DNA of 47,439 bases from Burkholderiales bacterium (GTDB taxonomy: Bacteria; Pseudomonadota; Gammaproteobacteria; Burkholderiales; Burkholderiaceae_C), in the NCBI GenBank assembly GCA_030602985.1, contig JAUVYR010000005.1, positions 1 to 47,439 of the forward strand, read 5' to 3'. Below the pieces are notes generated by a model, which was not told the DNA's origin, ran no database searches, and saw only the letters and a list, made by a program, of their open reading frames with translations. Positions 8,059-17,699 of this stretch are shown here, one piece after another. The position numbers were made by a program, and so were the translations under genes. How positions within the stretch are numbered: position 1 is the stretch's first letter; each line of letters begins with the position of its first letter.

Positions 8059-11000
8059 TCAGGCGGTGGTGAGTGCCGGCGCGGCAGCGGCTTTCGCATG
8101 CAGTTCGGCCAGGGCCCGCTTGTATTCCGTCGGGAAGACCTTGACAAACTTGCCGCGTGTCTGTGCCCAGTTATCCAGAATCTCCCGCGCCCGGCTAGAG
8201 CCCGTCCAGCGGTTGTGATCTTCCAGCAGTTTGCGCAGCTGGACTTCATCGGTCTGGCCGCGATGCCAGGTTCCCCGGTCCACAGTAGCCTCCTGCTCGG
8301 CGGCGCTGACCACTTTTTCCAGCGACACCATGGCGGTGTTGCAACGCTTGGCGAAGAGGCCGTCTTCGTCGTAAACGTAAGCCACCCCGCCACTCATGCC
8401 TGCGGCAAAGTTGCGTCCGGTCAATCCCAGCACCACGACGGTGCCACCGGTCATGTACTCGCAGCCATGGTCACCGGTGCCTTCGACGACCGCTGTTGCA
8501 CCCGACAGGCGCACCGCAAAACGCTCGCCAGCCACGCCGCGGAAAAACGCCTCGCCGCGAGTGGCGCCGTACAGAACGGTGTTGCCTACGATGATGTTCT
8601 TCGACGCGTCTCCGCGGAACTCGATACTCGGTCGAACCACGACTCGGCCGCCACTGAGGCCCTTGCCGGTGTAATCGTTGGCATCGCCGATCAGATACAG
8701 GGTGATTCCCTGGGTCAGGAATGCGCCGAATGACTGACCACCCGTGCCTTCCAGCTGAATCCGAAGGGCGTCATCAGGCAGGCCTTCGGGATGATGTCTG
8801 GTAACCTCACCGGACAGCATGGCACCCACGGTTCGATTGACGTTCCGGGCGTTTTCCATGAAGCTGACTTTTTCACCCTTGTCGATCGCTGCTCGCGACT
8901 TCTCGATCAGTTTGACATCGAGCGCCTTCTCCAGACCGTGGTCCTGGGGCTCGACATGCCGACGTGGCACATCATCGGGCACATTCGGTTGGTAGAACAG
9001 GCGGCTGAAGTCGAGTCCTTTCGCCTTCCAGTGAGCAATGCCAGCGCGGGTGTCCAGCAAGTCGGCACGCCCGACCAGTTCGTCGAACGTCCGCACGCCG
9101 AGTTGCGCCATGATCTGGCGCACTTCTTCGGCGACAAAGAAGAAATAGTTCACCACGTGCTCGGGCTTGCCCGCGAACTTGGCGCGCAGCACCGGGTCCT
9201 GGGTGGCCACACCCACCGGGCAGGTATTGAGGTGGCATTTGCGCATCATGATGCAGCCTTCCACCACCAGCGGCGCGGTGGCGAAGCCGAATTCATCGGC
9301 GCCCAGCAAGGCACCGATGACCACGTCGCGGCCCGTCTTCATCTGGCCATCGGCCTGCACGCGAATGCGGCCGCGCAAGCGGTTGAGCACCAGCGTCTGC
9401 TGGGTCTCGGCCAGGCCGATTTCCCAGGGTGAACCCGCATGCTTGATGGACGACCACGGCGAAGCGCCCGTGCCCCCGTCGTGGCCGGCAATCACCACGT
9501 GATCGGCCTTGGCCTTGGCCACGCCCGCGGCGATGGTTCCCACCCCGACTTCCGACACCAGCTTCACCGAAATGTCGGCGCGCGGGTTGACGTTCTTCAG
9601 GTCGTGGATGAGCTGGGCCAGATCCTCGATCGAGTAGATGTCGTGGTGCGGGGGCGGCGAAATCAGGCCCACGCCCGGCACGGAATAACGCAGAAAACCG
9701 ATGTACTCCGACACCTTGCCACCCGGCAGCTGGCCGCCTTCGCCCGGCTTGGCACCCTGCGCCATCTTGATCTGGATCTGGTCGGCGCTGACCAGGTATT
9801 CAGCCGTCACCCCAAACCGGCCGGACGCGACCTGCTTGATCTTGGAACGCAGGCTGTCGCCCGCTTCCAGCGCGATATCGGATGCCACCTTGTCGCTACC
9901 GATCACCGAAGCCAGGGATTCCCCTTGCTTGATCGGGATGCCCTTGAGTTCGTTACGATAACGAGCGGGGTCTTCACCGCCCTCGCCCGTGTTGCTCTTG
10001 CCGCCGATGCGGTTCATGGCCACCGCCAGCGTGGCATGCGCTTCGGTGGAAATGGACCCCAGCGACATCGCCCCGGTGGCAAAGCGCTTCACGATCTCCT
10101 TCGCCGGCTCCACTTCATCGACTGGAATCGCCTTCGTCGGGTCCACCTTGAACTCGAACAACCCACGCAGCGTCATGTGACGGCGCGTCTGGTCGTTGAT
10201 GATCTGGGCGTATTCCTTGTAGGTGTTGAAGTTGTTGGCACGCGTCGAATGCTGCAGCTTCGCGATCGCATCCGGGGTCCACATGTGCTCTTCGCCCCGC
10301 ACACGCCAGGCGTATTCACCTCCGGCGTCCAGCATGTGGGCCAGCACCGGGTCATCACCGAACGCGGCCTTGTGCATGCGAATGGCTTCCTCGGCGATCT
10401 CGAACACGCCGATGCCCTCCACCCGGCTGGGCGTGCCCGTGAAGAACTTGTCCACCAGCGCCGTGTTCAGGCCGATGGCCTCGAACAGCTGCGCGCCGCA
10501 GTAGGACATGTAGGTGCTCACGCCCATCTTGGACATGATCTTGGACAGGCCTTTGCCGATCGCCTTGACGTAGTTGTAAATGGCTTTGTCGGCCGACAGG
10601 TCTCCGGGCAGGTCCTTGTGAATGGCAGCCAGCGTGTCCATGGCCAGCCACGGATGCACGGCTTCCGCCCCATAACCCGCCAGCACGGCGAAATGGTGCA
10701 CCTCGCGGGCAGAGCCGGTCTCCACCACCAGTCCGGCGGTGGTGCGCAGGCCTTCACGCACCAGGTACTGATGGAGCGCCGACAGCGCCAGCAGCGCGGG
10801 AATCGCCACGCGCTCGGCGCTCACGGCCCGATCGCTGACGATGAGGATATTGCTGCCGCTCTTGATCGCATCGACCGCTTCGGCACACAGCGAGGCCAGT
10901 TGCGCCTCCACCCCTTCCTTGCCCCAGGACACCGGGTAAGTGATGTCCAGCGTGGTGCTCTTGAACTTGCCGTGGGTGTGCTTTTCGATTTCGCGCAGCT

Positions 11001-12798
11001 TCGCCATGTCGGCGTGGTTGAGCACCGGCTGGCTCACCTCCAGCCGCATCGGCGGGTTGACCTGGTTGATGTCCAACAGGTTCGGCTTGGGGCCGATGAA
11101 CGACACCAGCGACATCACGATCGCTTCGCGGATCGGGTCGATAGGCGGGTTGGTGACCTGTGCAAACAGCTGCTTGAAGTAGTTGTACAGCGGCTTGTTC
11201 TTGTCGGACAGAACGGCCAGCGGGCTGTCGTTGCCCATCGAGCCGATGCCTTCTTCGCCGCTCTGCGCCATGGGCGCCATGAGGAACTTGATGTCCTCCT
11301 GCGTCATGCCAAAGGCCTGCTGGAGGTCCAGCAGAGAAGCATCGACGTGATCCATGGCGGCGTGCGAAGACCCTTCGGTCAGGACTTGTCGGCCTTCCGA
11401 TTCACCTGCCACCGGCTCGGTCACGTCGTCCAGACGGATGCGCAGTCCCTCGATCCACTGCTTGTAGGGCTTGGTATTGGCGATGCTGGCTTTCAGTTCC
11501 TCATCGTCAATCATCCGGCCCTGCTCCAGATCGATCAGGAACATCTTGCCGGGTTGCAGGCGCCATTTGCGCACGATCTTGCTCTCCGGCACCGGCAGCA
11601 CGCCCGACTCAGAGCCCATGATGACGAAATCGTCATCGGTCACGCAGTAGCGCGAGGGGCGCAGGCCATTGCGATCCAGGGTGGCCCCGATCTGACGGCC
11701 ATCCGTGAACACGATGGACGCCGGCCCATCCCAGGGCTCCAGCATGGCCGCGTGGTATTCATAGAACGCCTTGCGACGCTCGTCCATCATGTTGTGCTGC
11801 TCCCAGGGCTCGGGGATCATCATCATCACCGCCTGGCTGATGGGGTAACCGGCCATCGTCAGGAGTTCGAGGCAGTTATCGAACGTGGCGGTGTCCGACT
11901 GGCCCGCGAAGCTGATCGGGTAGAGCTTCTGCAGGTCAGCCCCCAGCACTGGCGACGACATCACGCCTTCACGGGCCTTCATCCAGTTGTAATTGCCTTT
12001 GACGGTGTTGATCTCGCCGTTGTGCGCCACGTAGCGGTACGGGTGGGCCAAGGGCCACTCCGGGAAGGTGTTCGTCGAGAAACGCTGGTGCACCAGACCC
12101 AGCGCGGACACACAGCGGGGGTCTTGCAGGTCGAGGAAATATTCGCCAACCTGATTGGCCAGCAGCAGCCCTTTGTACACCACCGTCCGGCTGCTCATGC
12201 TGGGCACATAGTATTCCTTGCTGTGCGTCAGCTTCAGCCGCTGGATGTTGGCGCTGGCGGTCTTGCGGATCACATAGAGCTTGCGCTCCAGCGCATCCTG
12301 CACGATCACGTCGGCACCCCGGCCGATGAACACCTGCCGGATGATGGGCTCCGTCTTGCGGACGGTGGGCGACATCGGCATGTCCCGATTCACCGGGACA
12401 TCACGCCAGCCCAGCAACACCTGGCCTTCGGCCTTGATGGCCCGCTCCATCTCCTGCTCACAGGCCAGACGCGATGCGTGCTCCTTTGGCAGGAAGATCA
12501 GCCCTACACCATACTCACCGGGTGGTGGCAAGGTCACACCCTGCTTGGCCATTTCTTCGCGGTACAGTTGGTCAGGAATCTGCAACAGGATGCCTGCGCC
12601 ATCACCCATGAGCGCATCGGCACCGACCGCTCCACGGTGATCCAGGTTTTCCAGAATTTTCAGGCCCTGCTGAACGATGGCGTGGCTTTTGTGCCCCTTG
12701 ATGTGGGCCACAAATCCAACGCCACAAGCGTCGTGCTCGTTCGCTGCATCATACAAACCATGTTGCTGCAACGCTGTGATTTCCTGGGTATGCGACAC
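8059..12798 (-). CDS. gltB: Glutamate synthase (NADPH) large subunit
   Basis: This 1579-residue alpha subunit carries an N-terminal class II glutaminase domain, a central domain, an FMN-binding synthase barrel with the 3Fe-4S cysteines ([13 protein letters not shown]) and a C-terminal beta-helix with GxxGG repeats. The predicted nucleophile is Cys25 in the DACGVGF motif, so a 24-residue propeptide should be removed to expose it. The start is a GTG at 12798 with AGGAG six bases upstream. A good sigma-70 promoter lies about 35 bases further up. The product works with gltD immediately downstream. Confidence 0.96.
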   Translation of the reverse strand: MSHTQEITALQQHGLYDAANEHDACGVGFVAHIKGHKSHAIVQQGLKILENLDHRGAVGADALMGDGAGILLQIPDQLYREEMAKQGVTLPPPGEYGVGLIFLPKEHASRLACEQEMERAIKAEGQVLLGWRDVPVNRDMPMSPTVRKTEPIIRQVFIGRGADVIVQDALERKLYVIRKTASANIQRLKLTHSKEYYVPSMSSRTVVYKGLLLANQVGEYFLDLQDPRCVSALGLVHQRFSTNTFPEWPLAHPYRYVAHNGEINTVKGNYNWMKAREGVMSSPVLGADLQKLYPISFAGQSDTATFDNCLELLTMAGYPISQAVMMMIPEPWEQHNMMDERRKAFYEYHAAMLEPWDGPASIVFTDGRQIGATLDRNGLRPSRYCVTDDDFVIMGSESGVLPVPESKIVRKWRLQPGKMFLIDLEQGRMIDDEELKASIANTKPYKQWIEGLRIRLDDVTEPVAGESEGRQVLTEGSSHAAMDHVDASLLDLQQAFGMTQEDIKFLMAPMAQSGEEGIGSMGNDSPLAVLSDKNKPLYNYFKQLFAQVTNPPIDPIREAIVMSLVSFIGPKPNLLDINQVNPPMRLEVSQPVLNHADMAKLREIEKHTHGKFKSTTLDITYPVSWGKEGVEAQLASLCAEAVDAIKSGSNILIVSDRAVSAERVAIPALLALSALHQYLVREGLRTTAGLVVETGSAREVHHFAVLAGYGAEAVHPWLAMDTLAAIHKDLPGDLSADKAIYNYVKAIGKGLSKIMSKMGVSTYMSYCGAQLFEAIGLNTALVDKFFTGTPSRVEGIGVFEIAEEAIRMHKAAFGDDPVLAHMLDAGGEYAWRVRGEEHMWTPDAIAKLQHSTRANNFNTYKEYAQIINDQTRRHMTLRGLFEFKVDPTKAIPVDEVEPAKEIVKRFATGAMSLGSISTEAHATLAVAMNRIGGKSNTGEGGEDPARYRNELKGIPIKQGESLASVIGSDKVASDIALEAGDSLRSKIKQVASGRFGVTAEYLVSADQIQIKMAQGAKPGEGGQLPGGKVSEYIGFLRYSVPGVGLISPPPHHDIYSIEDLAQLIHDLKNVNPRADISVKLVSEVGVGTIAAGVAKAKADHVVIAGHDGGTGASPWSSIKHAGSPWEIGLAETQQTLVLNRLRGRIRVQADGQMKTGRDVVIGALLGADEFGFATAPLVVEGCIMMRKCHLNTCPVGVATQDPVLRAKFAGKPEHVVNYFFFVAEEVRQIMAQLGVRTFDELVGRADLLDTRAGIAHWKAKGLDFSRLFYQPNVPDDVPRRHVEPQDHGLEKALDVKLIEKSRAAIDKGEKVSFMENARNVNRTVGAMLSGEVTRHHPEGLPDDALRIQLEGTGGQSFGAFLTQGITLYLIGDANDYTGKGLSGGRVVVRPSIEFRGDASKNIIVGNTVLYGATRGEAFFRGVAGERFAVRLSGATAVVEGTGDHGCEYMTGGTVVVLGLTGRNFAAGMSGGVAYVYDEDGLFAKRCNTAMVSLEKVVSAAEQEATVDRGTWHRGQTDEVQLRKLLEDHNRWTGSSRAREILDNWAQTRGKFVKVFPTEYKRALAELHAKAAAAPALTTA

Positions 12799-12830
12799 AC
12801 CTGACTCCTGCTACTGATCGTGAACACATG

Positions 12831-12859
12831 AGCATACTGCATTGCAGCATGTCTGCCAA
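12831..12859 (-). promoter_or_regulatory. Predicted sigma-70 promoter of gltBD
   Basis: On the minus strand TTGGCA (12859-12854) and TATGCT (12836-12831) are separated by exactly 17 bases. The predicted transcription start is near 12824, which gives a leader of about 26 bases before the GTG of gltB. The AT-rich arm of a REP-like hairpin abuts the -35 box and could act as an UP element. Confidence 0.65.
12833..12851. promoter_or_regulatory. 19-bp dyad inside the gltB promoter (candidate operator)
   Basis: The sequence CATACTGCA-T-TGCAGCATG is an inverted repeat with a single mismatched pair and a perfect 11-bp core (CTGCATTGCAG, 12837-12847). It lies between the -35 and -10 boxes and runs into the -10 box. 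This is a typical place for a repressor or spacer-binding regulator, but I do not recognise the protein. Confidence 0.4.
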
Positions 12860-12894
12860 GAAAAATAAAAGGGGTCTGTCCCTATTTATTTTTC
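12860..12894. repeat. REP-like inverted repeat next to the RAYT gene
   Basis: Arms 12860-12874 (GAAAAATAAAAGGGG) and 12880-12894 pair over 15 positions with one mismatch and one G-T pair, leaving the loop TCTGT. The core GGGGTCTGTCCC resembles the GGGACAGA-type repeats often seen beside REP-associated transposase genes. It sits directly upstream of the gltB -35 box. It might also act as a weak terminator for the RAYT transcript. Confidence 0.6.
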
Positions 12895-12918
12895 AAGAGG
12901 ATCCTTTCTTGATTTTTT

Positions 12919-12933
12919 GGGGACAGATTAATT
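12919..12933. repeat. Second REP-like element (GGGGACAGATTAATT)
   Basis: The 15-base motif is an inverted relative of the GTCTGTCCC core in the neighbouring repeat at 12860-12894. It touches the stop codon of the RAYT gene, so the two elements form a head-to-head pair at the gene's 3' end, as REP doublets often do. Confidence 0.5.
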
Positions 12934-13622
12934 CAGAGGGGTTTCCTCGGTCGTCCGGGACGGGATCTGATGACCCGGCGCCCCACCAGCGCCTGAACAG
13001 ACTCGATAAATCCGGCGGATCCCATGACCCAGCCCTTCATGGCTGCATCTCGGATACGTGCACGCTTGTCTGCTGGCAAGTCTTGTGCCACCCGTTCTGC
13101 GTAGGCCGCTTCGCGAGCAAATGGCGTATTGCCCAAGTCCCAATAGACGGCCGGCGCGGTCAAGCCCTTGTCGACTATCAGTCCTCGGTAGTGAGCATGG
13201 CTGGACCAGGGAAAGAGCGCAGCTGACGACGTACAGCCTGTACGAACGGCTTCGTTGTCCATGAAACACATGACATCCAGCTCCGCCTCGCCTGCCTCAA
13301 CCACCGTACAACGGTAGCGCCCTTCCCAGAGCGTACCCTGACGGCGATAACGACGATTGAAGTAGCGGACGTAGTGGCGGCCAATCCCCTGCATCATCAG
13401 ACTCAACCCTTGACTTGTTTCCGGCGTACCCAGCAATTGCACCTCATGATCCAGGAGCACATACGCCTGCAGGGACACGGCATGAACGTGCGACTGCTCC
13501 GAAAGAAAAAGCAGAAACTGGCGGCGGTCCGCATCGTCCAGAAACAGTGGCTGATGGGCCAGACTGCACCAGATCACATGGTGAGGCAGGCAGGCCACCG
13601 ACAGCCTGGACAATCTAGCCAT
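12933..13622 (-). CDS. REP-associated tyrosine transposase relative with degenerate HUH motif
   Basis: This 229-residue protein of the Y1/IS200-like RAYT group starts at MARLSRL with HHVI near residue 14. It keeps the landmarks QAYVLLD, MMQGIGRHYVRYFNRR, GTLWEGRYR and FPWSSHAHY and has a basic tail RPGRPRKP. The metal-binding HUH motif, normally HVH in a context like DNHVHLL, reads EVQ at residues 60-62, so both histidines are gone. The candidate catalytic tyrosine in RHYVRYF (Tyr84 or Tyr87) remains. The start overlaps the MFS stop by 8 bases (ATGGCTAG). The gene is full length with no frameshift. Loss of only the metal site suggests a retained DNA-binding role or an immobile relic. Confidence 0.8.
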   Translation of the reverse strand: MARLSRLSVACLPHHVIWCSLAHQPLFLDDADRRQFLLFLSEQSHVHAVSLQAYVLLDHEVQLLGTPETSQGLSLMMQGIGRHYVRYFNRRYRRQGTLWEGRYRCTVVEAGEAELDVMCFMDNEAVRTGCTSSAALFPWSSHAHYRGLIVDKGLTAPAVYWDLGNTPFAREAAYAERVAQDLPADKRARIRDAAMKGWVMGSAGFIESVQALVGRRVIRSRPGRPRKPL

Positions 13623-14829
13623 GCGCAGGCCTCTTGAACATCCGCCAGCGGGACTGCAGGCGCCAGGCGAGAAAAACACCGCATCCGCCCAGCACCATAT
13701 TCATCCATACCGTGTGCTGCCATCCCCCAAAACCGGCAGCAATCCATGCGACCAGCGGTGGGGTCATGAACTGCCCTGTGGATGAGAGCTGCTGCACCCA
13801 GCCCACTGTGGTGGTGACCGTTTCCCGACTGGGAGCCAGGGCCAGCGCCATTGAAAATAACGTGGCTGGAATCATGCCACCCAGCGCAGAAAACATCAGA
13901 ACAGCGCCGTACTGCATGACTGGCGGCCATCCGGCGGCCAGCACCCCCCAGGCGCCGGCCATCATGGACAGGTAACCGAGTCCCATCAAAAGACCGGGAC
14001 TGGTTCCATAGGCCAGCAAACGACCGGCCATGATATTGCCGATCAGGTTCACGCCCGCTGCCATCGCTGTCAATGGACCAATCCACGCAGGTGACCAACC
14101 CGATTCCAGATAGATCGTCGGAAGAAACCCGATGACAGCCATCCACTGGCCCGAGTACATCAGAAATGCCAGGGCGACGAGCCAGGGGCCCGACGACGTC
14201 AAGGTCATCGCCAGTGCAGCAGCCATGCTGCGACGCTCCCCCATCGATCGATGGTCGGTATCGGTCGGGACACGCAGGAACACCATCACGGCAACTGCCA
14301 AGGTCATGAGCGCCAACCCAACCCAGGTCCAGCGCCATCCCCATGCTCCGTACGCCCATGGCGTCAACAACAAGGCGATCGCGATCCCGATCGGCATGTA
14401 CGCACCCCAGAAGCCCAGCGCCTTTTGCAAAGCACTGGGTTGGGTCAACCAGCGGCGCAACAGCACAGGGGCGGCAATCACGGTGAACAGAAAGCCGGCA
14501 CTCTCAACAGCGCGAGCCCCCATCAAACCCGGGACACTCTGTGCCCAGGCGCTCAAAAGGCTACCGATAGCCAGCAAGGACAGGCCGGCACACAGAACAC
14601 GCTTGGGACCCAGACGGTCGGCCAGCGAACCCGCCCAGGCGCCCAGCGCCATCCCCGCGACCTGAATCAAAGACAGCAGAAAACCCGCCTGGACCAGCGA
14701 CATCCCAAGTTCCCGAGACAGGATCGGGATGACGGTCGGCAATTTGCCCACATGCAGAGCGGCCATGACGCCGGACAGCACCAGGAGTACCGCCAACCAG
14801 CCCGTTGAACGTCGAGAGGGGTGAACCAT
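13615..14829 (-). CDS. MFS transporter (CynX/NimT-like)
   Basis: This 404-residue protein has about 12 hydrophobic segments and a major-facilitator loop 2-3 motif of the form GSLADRLGPKRVL near residue 67. The N-terminal pattern (LPTVIPILSRELGMSLVQAGFLLSLIQ) resembles the cyanate/nitroimidazole-type MFS group, but the substrate cannot be read from sequence. The ATG at 14829 shares one base with the dgt stop (TGATG), and the 3' end overlaps the RAYT start. The gene is therefore physically embedded in the aro-dgt transcription unit. Confidence 0.8.
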   Translation of the reverse strand: MVHPSRRSTGWLAVLLVLSGVMAALHVGKLPTVIPILSRELGMSLVQAGFLLSLIQVAGMALGAWAGSLADRLGPKRVLCAGLSLLAIGSLLSAWAQSVPGLMGARAVESAGFLFTVIAAPVLLRRWLTQPSALQKALGFWGAYMPIGIAIALLLTPWAYGAWGWRWTWVGLALMTLAVAVMVFLRVPTDTDHRSMGERRSMAAALAMTLTSSGPWLVALAFLMYSGQWMAVIGFLPTIYLESGWSPAWIGPLTAMAAGVNLIGNIMAGRLLAYGTSPGLLMGLGYLSMMAGAWGVLAAGWPPVMQYGAVLMFSALGGMIPATLFSMALALAPSRETVTTTVGWVQQLSSTGQFMTPPLVAWIAAGFGGWQHTVWMNMVLGGCGVFLAWRLQSRWRMFKRPAHG

Positions 14830-16001
14830 CAGAAAAGTGACAAGCCGGTCAGCCGGGTGTGCTCCCGGATCGCAAAACGATCGGTCATGCCCGCAATATA
14901 GTCTGCCACTCGGCGACGCAAAGACAGCCCCGGGGTGCTGACTGGTGACAGGGACATTTCCTGCGGGGCCTCCAGATAGATGCGATAGAGATCCGTCACG
15001 ATTTGCCGAGCCCGGCCCGTGGTCTCCATGACTTGTGGATGTCGATAGAGATTGAGCATCAGAAATCGCTTCAATGCTGAGGATTCAGCACGCATCGCCG
15101 TGGAGAATCCGACCAGAACCGGTGACTGCCTGACATCGTCAGCGTCGACCACTCCCGACACGCGAACGGCCAACTCAGTGGCCGCAATCACATCGTAAAC
15201 CTGCTCACTCAACATGCGGCGGATGGACTCGAACAACAAACGTCGCCCGCCGAGTGACGGATGATCATTCTGCACACCCACCAGATAACGACGGAACAGA
15301 TCCACGCTCTCCAGCTGCTCCAGCGTCAGCAAACCCGAACGCACACCGTCATCGATGTCATGCGCGTTGTAAGCAATTTCATCAGCCAGATTGGCCAATT
15401 GCGCCTCCAGTGAGGGCGATTGATGATTCAAAAACCGCGCAGCCACACCACCCGGCTCTCGAGATTCGATCCACTCGGCGTTGGCACGCGAGCAATGTTT
15501 GAGGATACCTTCGCGGGTTTCAAAACACAGATTCAGTCCGTTGAAAGACGGGTAACGTTCTTCCAGCTCATCCACGACACGCAAGCTTTGCATATTGTGC
15601 TCAAAGCCGCCACGGGGCTCGCCCCCCTCATCAGGCTGATCCACTGTAGATGTGGCGTGCATGCTCGCGTTCAATGCATCCTGACCAGCATGCCCGAACG
15701 GGGTGTGCCCTAGATCGTGAGCCAGCGAAATCGCCTCAACCAGATCCTCATTCAAGCCCAGGCTTCGTGCAATGCTCCGTCCCAGTTGCGCCACCTCCAG
15801 TGAGTGCGTCAGCCGGGTGCGGAACAGGTCCCCTTCATGATTCAGGAATACCTGGGTCTTGTAGACCAATCGTCGAAAAGCCGTGCTGTGGATGACACGA
15901 TCACGATCACGCTGGAAATCGTTGCGCGTAGGCGCCAACGGCTCAGGAATACGTCGACCTCGAGTGGCTTCTGGCCGACTGGCCAGTCGATGAAGTGACA
16001 C
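14829..16001 (-). CDS. dgt: Deoxyguanosinetriphosphate triphosphohydrolase-like protein (dGTPase)
   Basis: This 390-residue HD-superfamily enzyme hydrolyses dNTPs, typically dGTP, to a nucleoside and triphosphate. The HD metal motif is visible as [10 protein letters not shown] and [15 protein letters not shown], followed by [12 protein letters not shown] and [16 protein letters not shown], all typical of the dGTPase family. The start is a GTG at 16001 with GAGG upstream and lies 11 bases after the aroB stop. The aroK-aroB-dgt order is common in betaproteobacteria. Whether dGTP is the real substrate is not settled by sequence. Confidence 0.92.
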   Translation of the reverse strand: MSLHRLASRPEATRGRRIPEPLAPTRNDFQRDRDRVIHSTAFRRLVYKTQVFLNHEGDLFRTRLTHSLEVAQLGRSIARSLGLNEDLVEAISLAHDLGHTPFGHAGQDALNASMHATSTVDQPDEGGEPRGGFEHNMQSLRVVDELEERYPSFNGLNLCFETREGILKHCSRANAEWIESREPGGVAARFLNHQSPSLEAQLANLADEIAYNAHDIDDGVRSGLLTLEQLESVDLFRRYLVGVQNDHPSLGGRRLLFESIRRMLSEQVYDVIAATELAVRVSGVVDADDVRQSPVLVGFSTAMRAESSALKRFLMLNLYRHPQVMETTGRARQIVTDLYRIYLEAPQEMSLSPVSTPGLSLRRRVADYIAGMTDRFAIREHTRLTGLSLF

Positions 16002-16012
16002 ACAGACCTCAG

Positions 16013-17137
16013 TCAGATACTGGACGCCTCGATCACCTCGGCCACCAGCGAATCGGGAGCTGACTTGAGGTGGGCCTGACCGGCATCGTCAATCAAGACG
16101 AAACGGATGGCACCCGCCTCGGCTTTCTTGTCCACGCGCATGTGTGAGAGATAGGCGGCCGCGTTGTCACGGCCCTCAGACAAACGAGGCGCCACCGTGG
16201 GCAAGCCTGCGCGTTGGATCAGCGCATGCAATGCGGTCACACGATCGGCATGAAGCATGCCCATGGCATGGGACAAACGGGCCGCCATGATCATGCCGCA
16301 GCCCACAGCCTCACCGTGAAGCCAGGCACCATAGCCCATTCCGGCTTCGATAGCATGACCGAAGGTATGGCCGAAGTTCAGGATCGCGCGAAGCCCCGAT
16401 TCACGTTCATCTGCTGAGACCACAGCAGCCTTGATTTCACAACTTCGACGAACCGCCACAGCCAGAGCTTCAGGTTCGCGCTGCATCAGATCATCCATAT
16501 GGTGGTCGATCCATGCGAGGAAATCCAGATCGTAGATAGGCCCGTACTTGATGACTTCTGCCAGACCCGCACTGAATTCACGGTCTGGCAAGGTCTGCAG
16601 CGTAGACAAATCGCAGACCACCTGAACCGGTTGATAAAACGCGCCGATCATGTTTTTACCCAGGGGGTGGTTGATCCCCGTCTTCCCCCCCACCGAGGAA
16701 TCGACTTGAGCGAGCAAGGTAGTCGGCACCTGAACAAAAGGCACACCACGCATGTAACAGGCAGCGGCGAAACCGGTCATGTCACCCACCACACCGCCAC
16801 CCAAGGCGAACATCAAGGTCTTCCTGTCGCAGGCATGTTGAAGAAGCGCATCGAAGATGGTCTGCAGGGTTTCCCAGTTCTTGTAAACCTCGCCATCAGG
16901 CAGCACGACCACCTGAACTTTGGGAAAGCGCTGAGACAAAACGGTACGCAGCCGCTCAAGATAAAGCGGGGCTACCGTCTGGTTGGTGACAATCACCGCC
17001 TGTGTGGCTGAAGGGAGTGACTCCCAAGTCTGCAGTTGATCAAGCAGTGCATCGCCCACCAGGATTGGATAGCTTCGGTCGGCGAGCTCGATGTGCAATG
17101 TATGTACAACCGATGAGGACAGGGGCATCACATTCAT
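16013..17137 (-). CDS. aroB: 3-dehydroquinate synthase
   Basis: AroB converts 3-deoxy-arabino-heptulosonate 7-phosphate to 3-dehydroquinate, step two of the shikimate pathway, using NAD and a divalent metal. The 374-residue protein shows the NAD-binding glycine run [15 protein letters not shown], the [20 protein letters not shown] segment, and metal ligands in AEVIKYG (Glu), [11 protein letters not shown] (His) and LHGEAV (His). The ATG at 17137 is followed by another in-frame ATG at 17128. No strong ribosome binding site is seen. A perfect palindrome (17151-17169) lies between aroK and aroB. Confidence 0.95.
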   Translation of the reverse strand: MNVMPLSSSVVHTLHIELADRSYPILVGDALLDQLQTWESLPSATQAVIVTNQTVAPLYLERLRTVLSQRFPKVQVVVLPDGEVYKNWETLQTIFDALLQHACDRKTLMFALGGGVVGDMTGFAAACYMRGVPFVQVPTTLLAQVDSSVGGKTGINHPLGKNMIGAFYQPVQVVCDLSTLQTLPDREFSAGLAEVIKYGPIYDLDFLAWIDHHMDDLMQREPEALAVAVRRSCEIKAAVVSADERESGLRAILNFGHTFGHAIEAGMGYGAWLHGEAVGCGMIMAARLSHAMGMLHADRVTALHALIQRAGLPTVAPRLSEGRDNAAAYLSHMRVDKKAEAGAIRFVLIDDAGQAHLKSAPDSLVAEVIEASSI

Positions 17138-17150
17138 GCCACTAGTGTAT

Positions 17151-17169
17151 GCCAGCCCACTGGGCTGGC
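17151..17169. repeat. Perfect 19-bp palindrome between aroK and aroB
   Basis: Arms GCCAGCCCA and TGGGCTGGC flank a single central base. The RNA would form a very stable GC hairpin just after the aroK stop and 14 bases before the aroB start, but no T-tract follows. It may stabilise or segment the aroK-aroB mRNA or hide the aroB start region. Confidence 0.6.
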
Positions 17170-17176
17170 ACAGGCG

Positions 17177-17695
17177 CTATGAAGCGGACTCGCCATTGAG
17201 CTCCAATTGCATCGCGATCATATTGACCAGCGTAGCCACAGAAGGACGGCCCGTTTCAATGACATAGTGAGCCGTTTCTCGATAAAGCGGGTCCCGTTGC
17301 TCGAACAGATCGCGAAGCCTTTTCAAAGGGTCCGCGACTTGCAATAAAGGACGGCTTCGGTCATGCCTGACCCGACGAAAAATGTCCTCTGGTGCGGAAC
17401 GCAAATAAAACACCCGACCACTCGACCGCAAGCGTGAGCGATTGCTGGGCCTGAGCACAGCACCACCGCCCGTGGAGAGCACTGCAGGCTGGCTGTTCGC
17501 CAATTGTTCAATCACTTGCTCTTCGACATCGCGAAAAGCCGACTCACCTTCGCGCTCGAAGTATTCGCGAATCGAACAGCCGATTCGCTGCTCGATGGCA
17601 TGATCGACATCAATGAACGGCAATTGAAGCCGTTTGGCCAATTGCCGTCCAACAGTGGTTTTACCTGAACCCGGTAGTCCAACCAGAACAATCAA
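17177..17695 (-). CDS. aroK: Shikimate kinase
   Basis: This protein of about 172 residues phosphorylates shikimate with ATP. It has the P-loop GLPGSGKTT near the N terminus, the DVDHAIEQRIG shikimate-binding region, the LSTGGGAVLR motif and the RPLL lid arginine segment. The start is uncertain. A GTG at 17740 would overlap pilQ by 40 bases and add an unconserved-looking 15 residues. A TTG at 17695, just after the pilQ stop and preceded by AGGTGA, gives the normal family length, so I chose it. The gene is probably read from the pil promoter and continues into aroB. Confidence 0.9.
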   Translation of the reverse strand: MIVLVGLPGSGKTTVGRQLAKRLQLPFIDVDHAIEQRIGCSIREYFEREGESAFRDVEEQVIEQLANSQPAVLSTGGGAVLRPSNRSRLRSSGRVFYLRSAPEDIFRRVRHDRSRPLLQVADPLKRLRDLFEQRDPLYRETAHYVIETGRPSVATLVNMIAMQLELNGESAS

Positions 17696-17699
17696 TCCA

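Noticed and set aside
9439-12804. 1121-codon open frame antisense to gltB on plus
   Set aside because: It is the mirror of a well-conserved gltB reading frame. The translation is His/Gly/Val/Gln-rich with no domain, as expected for a shadow of GC-rich codons.
12840-13680. Complete mobile insertion sequence around the RAYT gene
   Set aside because: No terminal inverted repeats or target-site duplication are visible, and the gene overlaps its neighbour's stop codon. It reads as a resident gene with REP-like repeats.
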